Source of the DNA: Stachybotrys elegans
Taxonomy: Eukaryota; Ascomycota; Sordariomycetes; Hypocreales; Stachybotryaceae
NCBI GenBank assembly: GCA_020746835.1
Contig: JAGPNK010000007.1
Location: 496,001 to 560,000, forward strand
Length of the DNA stretch: 64,000 nucleotides
Direction: 5' to 3'
In this document: positions 11,554 to 21,140 of the stretch, piece by piece
How positions within the stretch are numbered: position 1 is the first letter of the stretch
Layout: every line of letters begins with the position of its first letter
The notes under the pieces: generated by a model
What the model saw: only the letters and a program-made list of their open reading frames with translations
Databases searched by the model: none
What the model was told of the DNA's origin: nothing
Program-made: the position numbers and the translations under genes

Positions 11554-12346
11554 TCAATGCTCACCATCAACACCTGTTACGTATCCCATTTCCCGATAAT
11601 CCCCCCACGCCGCATCCCACCATTCCAGAGTCTCCAGCACGTCCCAGGCCATCGTCATGGTGATCTCCCCAAAGTAATTCACCTCTCCCTTCTGCTGAAA
11701 CCCCAGCTTGCGGAACAAGGCCACGCTCGCCGCATTATCCTGCTTAATCTTGACCATCAGACCGCGCAGCACGCCCTCCTCCGCGTGCTCCCTCAGGATG
11801 GCATCTATGTTCCTCTTCAGATACGCGAGCAGCATGCACACGGCAGCACGACCGAGGCCCTTCCCGCGGTGGTCCTTGTCCGCAATCATGACGTCGACCT
11901 CGCCCATCAACCAGCTCTGCGGAACATCCTCGTCGTCCTCGCTCTCGTAAGGGTATAGGAAGAAATTGATATCGCCTCTCATTCGCTCATTAGAATCCTC
12001 CCGGCCCGCTTGGATGTGCGCGCATGCAGCCTCCAATGGGGCGCACACGATGAAGGTTAATTTATCCCGCGCCGACCGCCAGGATTGCTGGTTTTCGTAC
12101 TCCTCCTCCAGCGTCATCGGTTCCGATGCAGTCGCCTCTTGGATATGCTGTTCCCAGGTCAGAGAAGAGTGTGCAAGCTGGGCGCGTTGCTACTGACGGG
12201 ATCTTGCATCCAGCTGTGATATTTGAGAACGTGGTGCGCTTCGTAGGGTACCAGCAAGGCTTTACTGGAGCTGATTGCTGCCTTGTGTAAGCAGTGATAC
12301 TAGCAGTCTACTGGAAATGCAAACCTGTGTTCTGATTTATCCTCAT
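11554..12346 (-). CDS. NAT9-like GNAT N-acetyltransferase
   Basis: Three exons, 12346-12325, 12277-12198 and 12147-11554, give 231 residues. The first exon is only 22 nt. The assembled N-terminus has the NAT9 pattern (MRIN, then LLVPYEAHHVLKYHSWM, then EATASEP and EEEY). The acetyl-CoA loop is encoded in HRGKGLGRAA and the C-terminal GNAT strand in FRKLGFQQKGEVNYFGE. NAT9 proteins are cytosolic acetyltransferases, in animals linked to microtubule stability; the fungal substrate is not known. The acceptor of exon 2 could instead lie 18 nt further on, which would delete ISSSKA; I prefer the longer form because the family has residues there. The 3' end faces the dynamin-like gene 48 bp away. Confidence 0.87.
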
Positions 12347-12548
12347 CTTGCCGATTTGTATGTGAACAATTTTGACGTGAAAGAGGTAAATTGAGCTGGG
12401 AACTTTGCCCATTATTTCGAGTCGAGACCCATCCTCTAACTGCCTAATCATACAGCCATGCCATTAAATCCTCAACCATCGCTAAAATACATTTTCTTAC
12501 ATGGTATACAACACACCAACTGAACTCATATCATACAAGTCAGGTCAC

Positions 12549-14599
12549 TCATGCCTTCTCCTCCTTTTTCTCCCGGAACTGCTCGAGCACGTCCTTGCCC
12601 AGCCGCGCCTCCAAAGCCAACACCTCGAGCATCATGTTCATCTCGTTGGACTTCTTGTCACCCTGGAAATTCGAGGCCATGGTCAAGGCTTCCATATCGG
12701 ACATGTCTCCATCCAGCGCCGGAGGGAACAGTGTGTCCCACTTTGGGCGCCGCACATCTCTCTCGGCCACGGAAGGGCCAAAGTACTCGAGGTCCTTACG
12801 AAACTCGGCCCACTCCAGCGTCCTCCTCTCCTGCTTCACGCCCAGCTTGTCGAGAAGTTCCGTCATCTTGGCTGGCATGATGGGCTGCATAAGAATGGCG
12901 GCCACGCGGAGAGCTTCTGAAGCCTGGAAGATGATGTGGTTCAAACGACATCGCGCCTCAGGTGAAGGATCCTTGGCGACGTCCCACGGTGCTTCATCTG
13001 AGATGTAACGGTTTGCCTATTATTGCACTGTCAGTCATGTTCTTGTCGTCAATCTTGGCTTCGTACCTCTCGGAGCAAGGCAAAGGTTGCGCGAGTAGCG
13101 GCCGCCGGGTCGAGGTTGTCCATGGCCTTTTGTACCGTGTCCTTGACTACCACAAGATGCGATTCCAGGGTCTCAATATCTTTCAGCTGGTGCACGGGAT
13201 TTGAGTCATCTCGCTGCGCCTCCACGGCCTGCTCAATAGACCACTTGGCCGAGGCTCTGGGCATGGCGATGCGCTGGAACAAGTTGCCGGTGGCTGCCCG
13301 AAGCTCCTTGTTGTAAGCCACGGCAATCAAATCGTTAGAGTACCCCATGTCCTTGGTGTGGGTTGCGCTCTTCATGAGAAAGTAACGCAGGGCGTCCACG
13401 CCCCATCTCTGGAGAGCGAGCACGGGGTTGACGACGTTGCCGAGAGATTTGGACATCTTGCGACCTGACATTTTCCAATGGTCATGACAGAGAAGCCTCT
13501 TGGGAAGCGGCAGGCCCAGGGCCATTAACAAGGCTGGCCAATAGATGGCGTGGAATCGAAGAATATCCTTGCCAATGATCTGTAAGTCCGCAGGCCATAT
13601 GCCCATGTCATGATTGGGACCCTGCCACTTGGCTCCGTATCCAGTCGTGGTGAGGTAGTTGATGAGCGCATCGACCCATACGTAAATGGTCTGACTTTGG
13701 TTCTCGGGGTCCGATATGCCCCAGCTGAGCCTGGAAGCAGGTCGTGTGACGGAGAGATCTTCAAGATGGTTGTTGACCCAATCCTTAACCTCGTTCAACC
13801 GGTGGGCAGGTGTGATCCAGTTCGGGTTCTCTTCATAGAACCGTAATAAGGCATCCTTGTACTTGGTCAACGGGAAGAACCAAGTCTCCTCCTCAACCCA
13901 CTCCACCTCGTTCTCCGTCTCCGTGCTGATCATCACCTTTCGGCCCGTCTGGGGGTGGATGGCTGGGGCGACAAGATCCTCAGGGTAGAAGCATTCGTCG
14001 CTCACGCAGTACCATCCTTTATGCACGCCTTTGTACAGACCGAGCTGTTTCGGAAGCGTGTGCTTCAGGTGCATCCAAAAGACTTCGACAGCATCCTTGT
14101 GGTCTGGGTCGGTAGTGCGAATGAAGAAGTCGTTGGATATCTCGGCCTGCGCGGCTAGGCTTTTGAACTTGTTCGCATTGGAATCGCAAAAGTCCTTGGG
14201 ATCCATATCGACTTTCATCGCCGCGCGCTGGATCTTCATGCCGTGCTCATCGGTGCCGGTGCAGAGCACAGCTTCGTTGCCCTTGACTTGTTCCCATCGC
14301 TTGATGACGTCGGCGAGGACCATGGAATGCAGGTGGCCAATATGGGGCGCTTTTTACATGTGAGCAGATCTTTCAGCAGCTGACTGTCAGAGAGAATCAC
14401 CTGCGTTGACGTAAAAGATGGGCGTCGTTATATAGTACGGCTTCTTAGCCTGCTGGCCAGGGGAGCTTGTGGAGCTCTGCCAGCGGCAGCTTGCGACCTG
14501 CCATGATTTAACAGAAGAGACTGAGGGTGCACATCTTCGAATGAATGTCAATTGGGCCTGTTGCGCCCCATGAAGGGTGCGCAGACTGGGCGGCCGCAT
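12549..14599 (-). CDS. MSM1: Methionyl-tRNA synthetase, mitochondrial
   Basis: Three exons, 14599-14401, 14349-13067 and 13016-12549, give 649 residues. It charges mitochondrial tRNA-Met. Class I signatures are both present: the HIGH motif, as PHIGHLHS, is created right at the first splice junction, and KMSKS appears as SGRKMSKSLGNVV. YYITTPIFYVNA precedes HIGH as in all MetRS. The first 50 residues are Arg/Ser/Gln-rich without acids, as in a mitochondrial presequence, and the bacterial-like length supports the organellar enzyme. The frame is open upstream to 14911, but the Met at 14599 gives the best presequence. A 232-bp gap separates it from the divergent NTF2-like gene. Confidence 0.95.
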
Positions 14600-14831
14600 G
14601 GTGGATGGTTGAGCAACATGCGAGTTTGCAGTCGCATCAGCCGGAAATTTCCCCAATACGTACCTGGAGCTGACGCGATAAGGCGATCTTCCACCGTGCG
14701 AATCAACACAGTCCGATAACTGTGCAGCATCGTCATCCCACTTGCTAACTTTCACAAAGCTCCCGTTTGGTAAACCAAAAGCTTCTATATTTTCTCGTCT
14801 TCCTCTTCGCAAACTTCCAAGTGCAAACAAG
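14600..14831. promoter_or_regulatory. Bidirectional promoter, MSM1 / NTF2-like gene
   Basis: Only 232 bp separate the two ATGs, so both promoters must share this space. No TATA box is visible; pyrimidine-rich stretches face the rightward gene at about 14790-14815. Confidence 0.5.
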
Positions 14832-15398
14832 ATGCCGCTCCCCGACGCCGATACGCAGGTCAGGGCATCCAGCGAAGGTAAATATTCCCACACAATCCAC
14901 AATCGGTCCACGTCCTAATTCGAGACTGAAGCTGCCGAGAACTTCATCAGTGGCTACTACCTGGCCATCAACAGAAATAGCAGCCTAGAAACATTCTACG
15001 TCAACTCCTCGCCGCGCTACTCCGCCATAAAGGCCGACATCTCCATCAACGGCTCCGTCGTCCCCACGCCGGCCGACTACTCAAAGCTGCTCGAGTCTCA
15101 AGGATCCGGCGTGCACTACGAGGTTGAGTCGCTCGACGCGCACGTCGCAAACCCTTCTTTCCAGTTTGGCGTGCCCGAAAACCTCCACGACAAAGACAGG
15201 GTAGAGCGGAATGGCGGTCGCATGAGTATCGTCGTCACAGCCATGGGCAAGGTTCAGTTCGGCAAGGGCAGGGAGGCGCCGCAGAAGATGTTCAACGAGA
15301 CCTTTGTCCTGGTACCCAACTGGGATGCCCTCTCTCGAAACCCGCCTCGGGGCATCAAGAAGTGGCTCATCATGTCCCAAAACTTCCGCGCCCTTTAG
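14832..15398 (+). CDS. NTF2-like protein, possible mRNA export factor Mtr2
   Basis: Two exons, 14832-14877 and 14932-15398, give 170 residues; the intron has a CTAAT branch point. The protein starts with a short tail and then AENFISGYYLAINRNSSLETFYV, the first helix and strand of an NTF2-like fold, and ends with FNETFVLVPNW and WLIMSQNFRAL, the last paired strands. An insertion of charged residues between strands and the ending strand resemble fungal Mtr2, the partner of Mex67 in mRNA export, but also other small NTF2-like proteins. The fold is well supported; the Mtr2 identity is an inference. Confidence 0.78.
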
Positions 15399-16195
15399 GA
15401 CAGGTTCCAGGAAGGGCCGCTTACTGTAGGCCAGAGTCTGTCAGCCATGGTGGAGGAACAGTGATCGCCAGTGCCACAGCCCGAGGCTGCTATTGTCCTC
15501 TGAGAACAATGGAGCAGCAAGCCCAGGCCAAGCTGTGGCTGCGCAGGGCGAACGATAGTTTGTACACTATCGCCCACCAGTATTCTTTGCATTGCTCCTG
15601 CACGCATGCGTATGGTCGCGAGGGATACAGCGCTTACAAGCGACGCTAGACGTCTGCTTCGCGATGGAGGCTGGGCTCTTTGATCATGAGGCGCATGACG
15701 AATTCTTGAAACGGCCGTTAGAGCGATTGTTGCCAGAAAACAATACGGCTGGAATGGGGAATAGAAGTATCGGAAAAGCCACAGCCGAGTCTGTGTATTA
15801 GAATTATGCTTTATCAACAAGGAGGCATTCATGGATAGATTGAAAGACTCTACACCCATTGACGAAGCTCGAGTCCCTACAGTATGAGAACCATCTTGAT
15901 GAACAGCACAAGGGAACCACTGCCTTTGCCTCGATTCAATCATTGTTATCCTCAATCAATTCATCGATTCATTCTTCACCTTGAATTCCGTGCATCTTGA
16001 TCCCACCTACACGTGGGTAGTATGTCAATCAGTTCATGGATTGTCTATGTGGAAGGGAAATGGCGGGGTCACTAAAACCACTCCCACCCCACTCCATCCA
16101 GAAGCACACCACCATACAAACAGCTCCAGCTGAGATAAAAGTCCTGGATAGCATTAGATTATCAACCGCCTCCGCCCTCTGTGCTCCCGCCAGCC
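15399..16195. other. Intergenic region, no gene seen
   Basis: About 800 bp between tandem rightward genes. A minus-strand open frame of 186 codons (15395-15955) has composition and sequence without family resemblance and overlaps the 3' end of the NTF2-like gene; I do not call it. Confidence 0.5.
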
Positions 16196-17870
16196 ATGCC
16201 TGCGAAACCCAAGTCCAGTGCCAAGGCCACTGTCGTCCCCGTGCCCAAAGGTCAGCCGTATTCGCGCCTATACACACACGCCGCTCGATAGTCTAACAGC
16301 CTCTTCTTTTCCTTCAACAGCCGCCGCCGAGTCCGCACCAGCTACCGTCCAGGAGCGGGCCCTCCAGCGATTCTACCAGACAAACCCCGTCACCAAGCGA
16401 GTCGAGGAAGTCGGCCTCGCAGGCCTAACACCCGCCGAGAAGAAGACGTACACCCACGCCAACCTCGTCCTGCCCGCGGGCGAGCTTCAACTCGTCGATT
16501 TCTCGAGCAAGACGGCCCGCGAGTTCTGGAAGCAGGTCCAGAAGGAGAGCCTCCCCTCCCGCCACCTCGACAAGAACTACCGCTGGGGCACCGACAGGTC
16601 CGGCCGTGACATCGGCACGTACCCGCTCGAGGACTTTCACCAGCGCAGCTTGAAGCAGGCCCGCCTGTCTGCCCTCGAACTTCTGAGCCACCGGTTCAAG
16701 GCGAAGCAGGAGCTGTCCCGCCTTCAAGGCGCCCCGAACTCCGAAGAGGCCATCAACGACGAGAAGAAGAGGCGTCGCGACATGGCTGAGCTCCGGCGCG
16801 AGCTGTACGGCGAGATGACGTCGGCCATAGCCATGGATCCCACCTGGGATGATGTCGTGCCCATCCCGCAGGACGAGCCCGAAGATGCCCTGGCGCAGAT
16901 TGCCTACCCCGACGATTACGCTGAGGGTGCGTGACAGAGAGCTTGCTCCTGAACACCAACGGAGCAGGCCCCCCCATCCTTTCCCTGTATCTCGGTCTGA
17001 TGTTTCAACCCTACTAACTCTGTTCAAGCCGTGTCCTACCTGCGCGCGGTCATGGCTGCCGGTGAGCTCTCGCCGCGATGCCTCCGCCTTACCGAGCACG
17101 TCATCTCCATGAACCCGGCACACTACACTGTCTGGCTGTACCGCTTCAAGATTGTCACCGCGCTCCAGCTGCCCGTCGCCGAGGAGCTCGAGTGGCTCAA
17201 CGAGGTGGCCTTGGCCAACCTCAAGAACTATCAGATCTGGCACCACCGCCAGCTCCTCCTCGACCACCACTACCCGACCATTGCCGAGGACGACGACGCC
17301 GTCAAGGCCCTCGCCAAGTCCGAGACGGCCTTCCTCTCCACCATCCTCGGGGAGGACACCAAGAACTACCACGTCTGGTCCTACCGCCACTACCTCGTCG
17401 GCAAGCTCAACCTCTGGACCATCTCCGAGCTGCTGTCCACGCAGAACCTCATCGAGGACGACCTCCGCAATAATTCGGCCTGGTCGCACCGCTTCTTCAT
17501 CGTTTTCGACGACCCCAAGCTCCGCGATGCCGCCATCCCCGACGACCTCCTCGACCGCGAGGTCCAGTACGCGAAGGATAAGATCCTGCTCGCCCCGCAG
17601 AACCAGTCCTCCTGGAACTATATCCGCGGCGCCTTGACCCGCGGGAAGCGCCCGCTCTCCGCTCTCCAAGACTTTGCCGAGCAGTTCATTAGCAATCTAG
17701 GCGCCGAAGAGGAGGATGTCCGCAGCAGCCACGCTCTGGAACTGCTGGCCGATGTATACGCCGAAACCGAGCCTGCCAAGGCCAAGCTCTGCCTGCAAAG
17801 ACTGGGGGAGAAATGGGACCCGGTGCGCGAGGGATATTGGAAGTACAAGGCCTCGCAGATACCATCGTGA
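16196..17870 (+). CDS. RAM2: Protein farnesyltransferase/geranylgeranyltransferase I alpha subunit with N-terminal extension
   Basis: Three exons, 16196-16250, 16321-16926 and 17029-17870, give 500 residues. The alpha subunit is shared by farnesyltransferase and geranylgeranyltransferase I, which prenylate CAAX proteins. The last 300 residues contain five PPTA repeats, each with the Asn-x-x-x-Trp core: NPAHYTVWLYR, LKNYQIWHHRQ, TKNYHVWSYRH, NNSAWSHRF and NQSSWNYIRG. The usual start of the family is near MDPTWDDVVPIP, about residue 205. Before it lie some 200 residues, basic and helical, that are not PPTA repeats and that I do not recognise. A 102-nt intron interrupts the codon just before the first conserved segment. 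ERG12 lies convergently 437 bp away. Confidence 0.9.
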
Positions 17871-18307
17871 GAAATTAGACAGCCTGCTTGGGATATCATG
17901 ATACAGCTTTCACGCACACCACTTCTGCTTGGCATATCTGGGAAATATCGTATGAGGAACTAAACATGACGGCGTTGCTATGTAATAATGAGGGCCATAG
18001 ATTCTGGATATTAGCTCTATGCGGACACCGTAAGGTAAATTTCTACATATCCAGAAAAGGAGGGAAAACAGTGAGGTAAGCCAAGAAAAAAAAATGTTAT
18101 GGAAAAATTGGAACGAAAGCCTGTGCCCCCAAGAAACGAGAAGGCGATTCAATCAATGTCCGCCTCTTTTGCGCAATGATGTACAGTCCCCCAAAGTTTG
18201 CACCTGCGCCCCCGACGCCAGAGTTTCCGAGACCCCTCCCTCTTCTGCATGCTTTTTCTTCCCGAATCGTAGAAGAAATGTGATAGGTCGTGTCGTTTAA
18301 CCCCTCT
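17871..18307. other. Convergent 3' intergenic region
   Basis: 3' flanks of RAM2 and ERG12. A/T-rich, with an A-rich run near 18086-18094 suited to poly(A) site function. No gene seen. Confidence 0.5.
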
Positions 18308-20021
18308 TTACCGAGTCTCGACGCGCCAGAATTTCCAGCCTTCTCTCTCACCACCGTGGCCGTGCACGCCAACCAGCTTCTCGACACCTTCGGTGCCTTC
18401 GGCGTTGAGGAACTTTTCGAGGTCGATCTCCATGCCGCCCTCCTCATCCTCCTCGGTACCGTTCTTGAGAATAGCGGGCCACAGGACGCCGACACCGTCG
18501 CCACCGAGGGTGGTCTCGAACTTCTCAAAGTTCTCCGTCTCGAGCTGCTGCTCGAGCTTGGCGAGCTTATGCCTGGGTACGTCATTCTTGAGAAGGGTGA
18601 TGGAGCAGCCACCACCTCCGGCACCGGTGAGCTTGGTCCAGCCGATGCCTTCGTGGTCCACCAGCTCTCGGACCCTCTCGAGACGGGGATGTGATACACC
18701 AAGGGAGACGAGCAGGCCGTGGTTGACCGTCATGAGCTCACCAATCTTCTTGTGGCTCTTCTCCTCGTCTTCGACGAACTCGTTCATCTCAATCATCATT
18801 GAGGCGGTTCCCGTCACCTTGTCCATGGCGTCGAGGATGGCGCCAACCAGCTTAGGGTGGGCGTCCTTCAACTTGGCGACCTTGGCGACCTCGTGAGCAG
18901 TCGACTTGGCTTGGCGGGTGTTGACTAGTAGCAAGGGAAGCTCGGGGAAATCCCAGAGCGAGCGTACTGAGGGAGGCTTGGAGTAGTCGGTGCGCTGGAA
19001 GACGACGGCCTTGCCCTGGGTGGCGACGGTGTTGTCAACACCTGAAGGGTTGCCGTGAATGCACATCTCGGAGACAAAAGCCCATCGGTTGATACGCTCA
19101 AGCTGAAGACGGGCCTCCTCGTGAGGTTGGTCAGGGTGGGGACCCGACAACGTACGAAGCTGAATCAGGAGCGCGGCCGACATGCAGACGGATATGGAGG
19201 CGCTGCTACCCAGGCCGGCACCGATGGGGATGGTTGAGCGGAGAGTATATAGACATCCGGGGAAGGATGGGGATCCCAGACTGAGGAAGAGGTAGAGGAA
19301 GGCGGAGGCAGAGTTCTGGTGGACCTTGCGCAGTTCTTCGGGATGCTCGGGGGAGATGCAGTCGATGTGAGGTTGCAGGGCTTCTACCAGGTCGGGGTCG
19401 AGCTCCGTGACCATGGAGTAGTAGCTCTTCTTCTTGAGGGGGTTCTGGAAGGCATCCCAGGGGAGGTCATCGATGTTCCAGGTGTGGACCAGGTCGATGT
19501 CCGGGAATCGCAGGGAGACGGTGCGTCTGAACTTGGAGAGGGTGGTGACGTGGAGGTAGGATCGCAGCGAGATGGCGGCGGCGACGGCAGCCTGTAGAAA
19601 CGCGTGTTAGTGAGGCTGAGGCATGGCCGCGTGGGATTGCGGTTGCATCGCGGAGGGCGACGCCCAGGAGAGGGAAGAAATTGGGCCGTACCTTGCCGTG
19701 GACGACGGAGTGCTCGCCAAAGACGATGACCTTGCCGGGCGCGGAGACCATAAAGGGCGGAGCCATGGGGCTGGAGCTCTTGCGCTCGCCCTTGAACTGA
19801 GTGTGCGTCAGGGGACCGTTGCCGTTGAGGTAGATGTTGCCGTTGTGGCCAGTGAGGGCGCTGTGGCCATTGACACCGTTGACAGTGTTGATGCCATTGT
19901 AGCTGGTGTGGCCGCTGTGGCCGTTGATGCCGCTCAGGGACAGACCATTCAGTCCATTGAGATTACTGGAGATACTCATGGCGTCGTTGCCGTTCAGCAG
20001 TTCGGGAAGTTGGACCGTCAT
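18308..20021 (-). CDS. ERG12: Mevalonate kinase
   Basis: Two exons, 20021-19692 and 19591-18308, give 537 residues. It phosphorylates mevalonate in the ergosterol/isoprenoid pathway. GHMP-kinase signatures: APGKVIVFGEHSVVHGK at the end of exon 1, IPIGAGLGSSASISV for the ATP loop, and KLTGAGGGGCSITL near the C-terminus. The first 85 residues are a low-complexity insert of Asn-Gly units (NGLNGLSLSGINGHSGH and further units) before the catalytic domain, which starts at MAPPFMVSAPGK. The family is usually about 400-450 residues, so the insert and a short C-terminal extension explain the extra length. The 100-nt intron is longer than most here. Confidence 0.96.
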
Positions 20022-21140
20022 CGAAGGCGACGGCAGGGAGAATGGAGAAGATGAGGCGGCGCAAGCAGCCTACGCACGAGCAACAGGATCGGTGGGACAG
20101 CCGAAGAAGAGGAAGGTCGCGATCGGCTGCTACCGTGGCGGGTGGACGGTAGGGGCAGAACACAAGAGGTGCGGCTAGGCGCTGTGCGTGCTGTTGTTGG
20201 AACAGCGGTGGTCGAAACAGCAACAATGGCGGCGTCGGCGGCGCTGGTGGTGCTTGTATAAGGGGTGGTGATAATGGCGGCGTCGGCGGTGCAGCAAGTA
20301 GAAGCAGGATTGATTGCGTGGAGTCGGCCTGGACTACTACTAGGTAGGTCGGTCTGGGTCCTGCTGGTGGGGAGGGTGGGTGTGTCCAGATAGAGGGAAT
20401 GTTGTGGTGGTTGGACTGCCGTACTGGAACGGACCAGGGGAAATCGAGATTGGGGGGCCCGGGCAAGTAATGCCAGTGACGGTGGGCAGTGGCTGTGAAG
20501 GTAGCTCCCAGGTACCCCGTGTGTAGCTCAAGGCAGGAATTATTAAAAGGAAATGCACCGGTCGGCTATGGCAGGTGTGTAAGACGGTAAATCCACCGCA
20601 CCCCTAGTCTTGGAAAAGACAAATCACCGAAGCAAGGTGAATGTGAAGACACAAGTTGGTGATGTTTTTTTTTGTCTTGGTAGCTGTAGCAAGAAGAGCG
20701 CAGCAGAGGTTGACAAGAAAAACCTTGTTGCCGTCGAGTCGAGTAGCCTTTTGGGGAGGGGGGTGGGAAATGCTGCACGTCGGAATCAGCCAATACAATT
20801 GGCCTTAATTTTTTTTTTCGGATGGGTGACCACGGAAATCGGAGCGGGGCGTATGGTAAGGACGAAGCAGCCCGGCTTTGCAGGAATAAAGGAAGAGGAA
20901 GAGGAAGATGATGATGAAGAAAAATAAGAAAAAGGAAAAGACGAAAAGGAAAAGAGGATAGGAAAGAGGATAGGAGGCGTAGATTGGAGAGACCGGGGGA
21001 TCGGGGAAGAGGAAGAGAGGAGGCGGAAGAGATGAGGAGGGTAGGGGTATAGCAAAAGCACAATGACGAGTCGTCACTCGGGAAAAGGTCAAGTGAGGTC
21101 GCAACGGGGATATATATGCTGCCCAGGCTCGGCACAAGAT
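20022..21140 (-). promoter_or_regulatory. ERG12 upstream region
   Basis: GGC/GGT-rich short repeats at 20222-20300 and a long polypurine tract (polypyrimidine on the ERG12 strand) at 20883-21045 mark this as a probable promoter or 5' leader. Small ORFs here are made of these simple tracts and are not called. Confidence 0.45.
20883..21045. repeat. Polypurine/polypyrimidine tract
   Basis: About 160 bases, nearly all A and G on the plus strand, with GGAAGA and AGGATAGGA units. Such CT-rich strands are common upstream of fungal genes and can form non-B DNA. Confidence 0.7.

Noticed and set aside
15395..15955. 186-codon minus-strand open frame
   Set aside because: Overlaps the 3' end of the NTF2-like gene and shows no motif or splice pattern.
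16425..17669. Minus-strand open frame of 414 codons opposite RAM2
   Set aside because: It mirrors the RAM2 exons, which have C-rich third positions, and it crosses the RAM2 intron region; composition (Val/Gly/Leu-rich) and lack of motifs mark it as a shadow.
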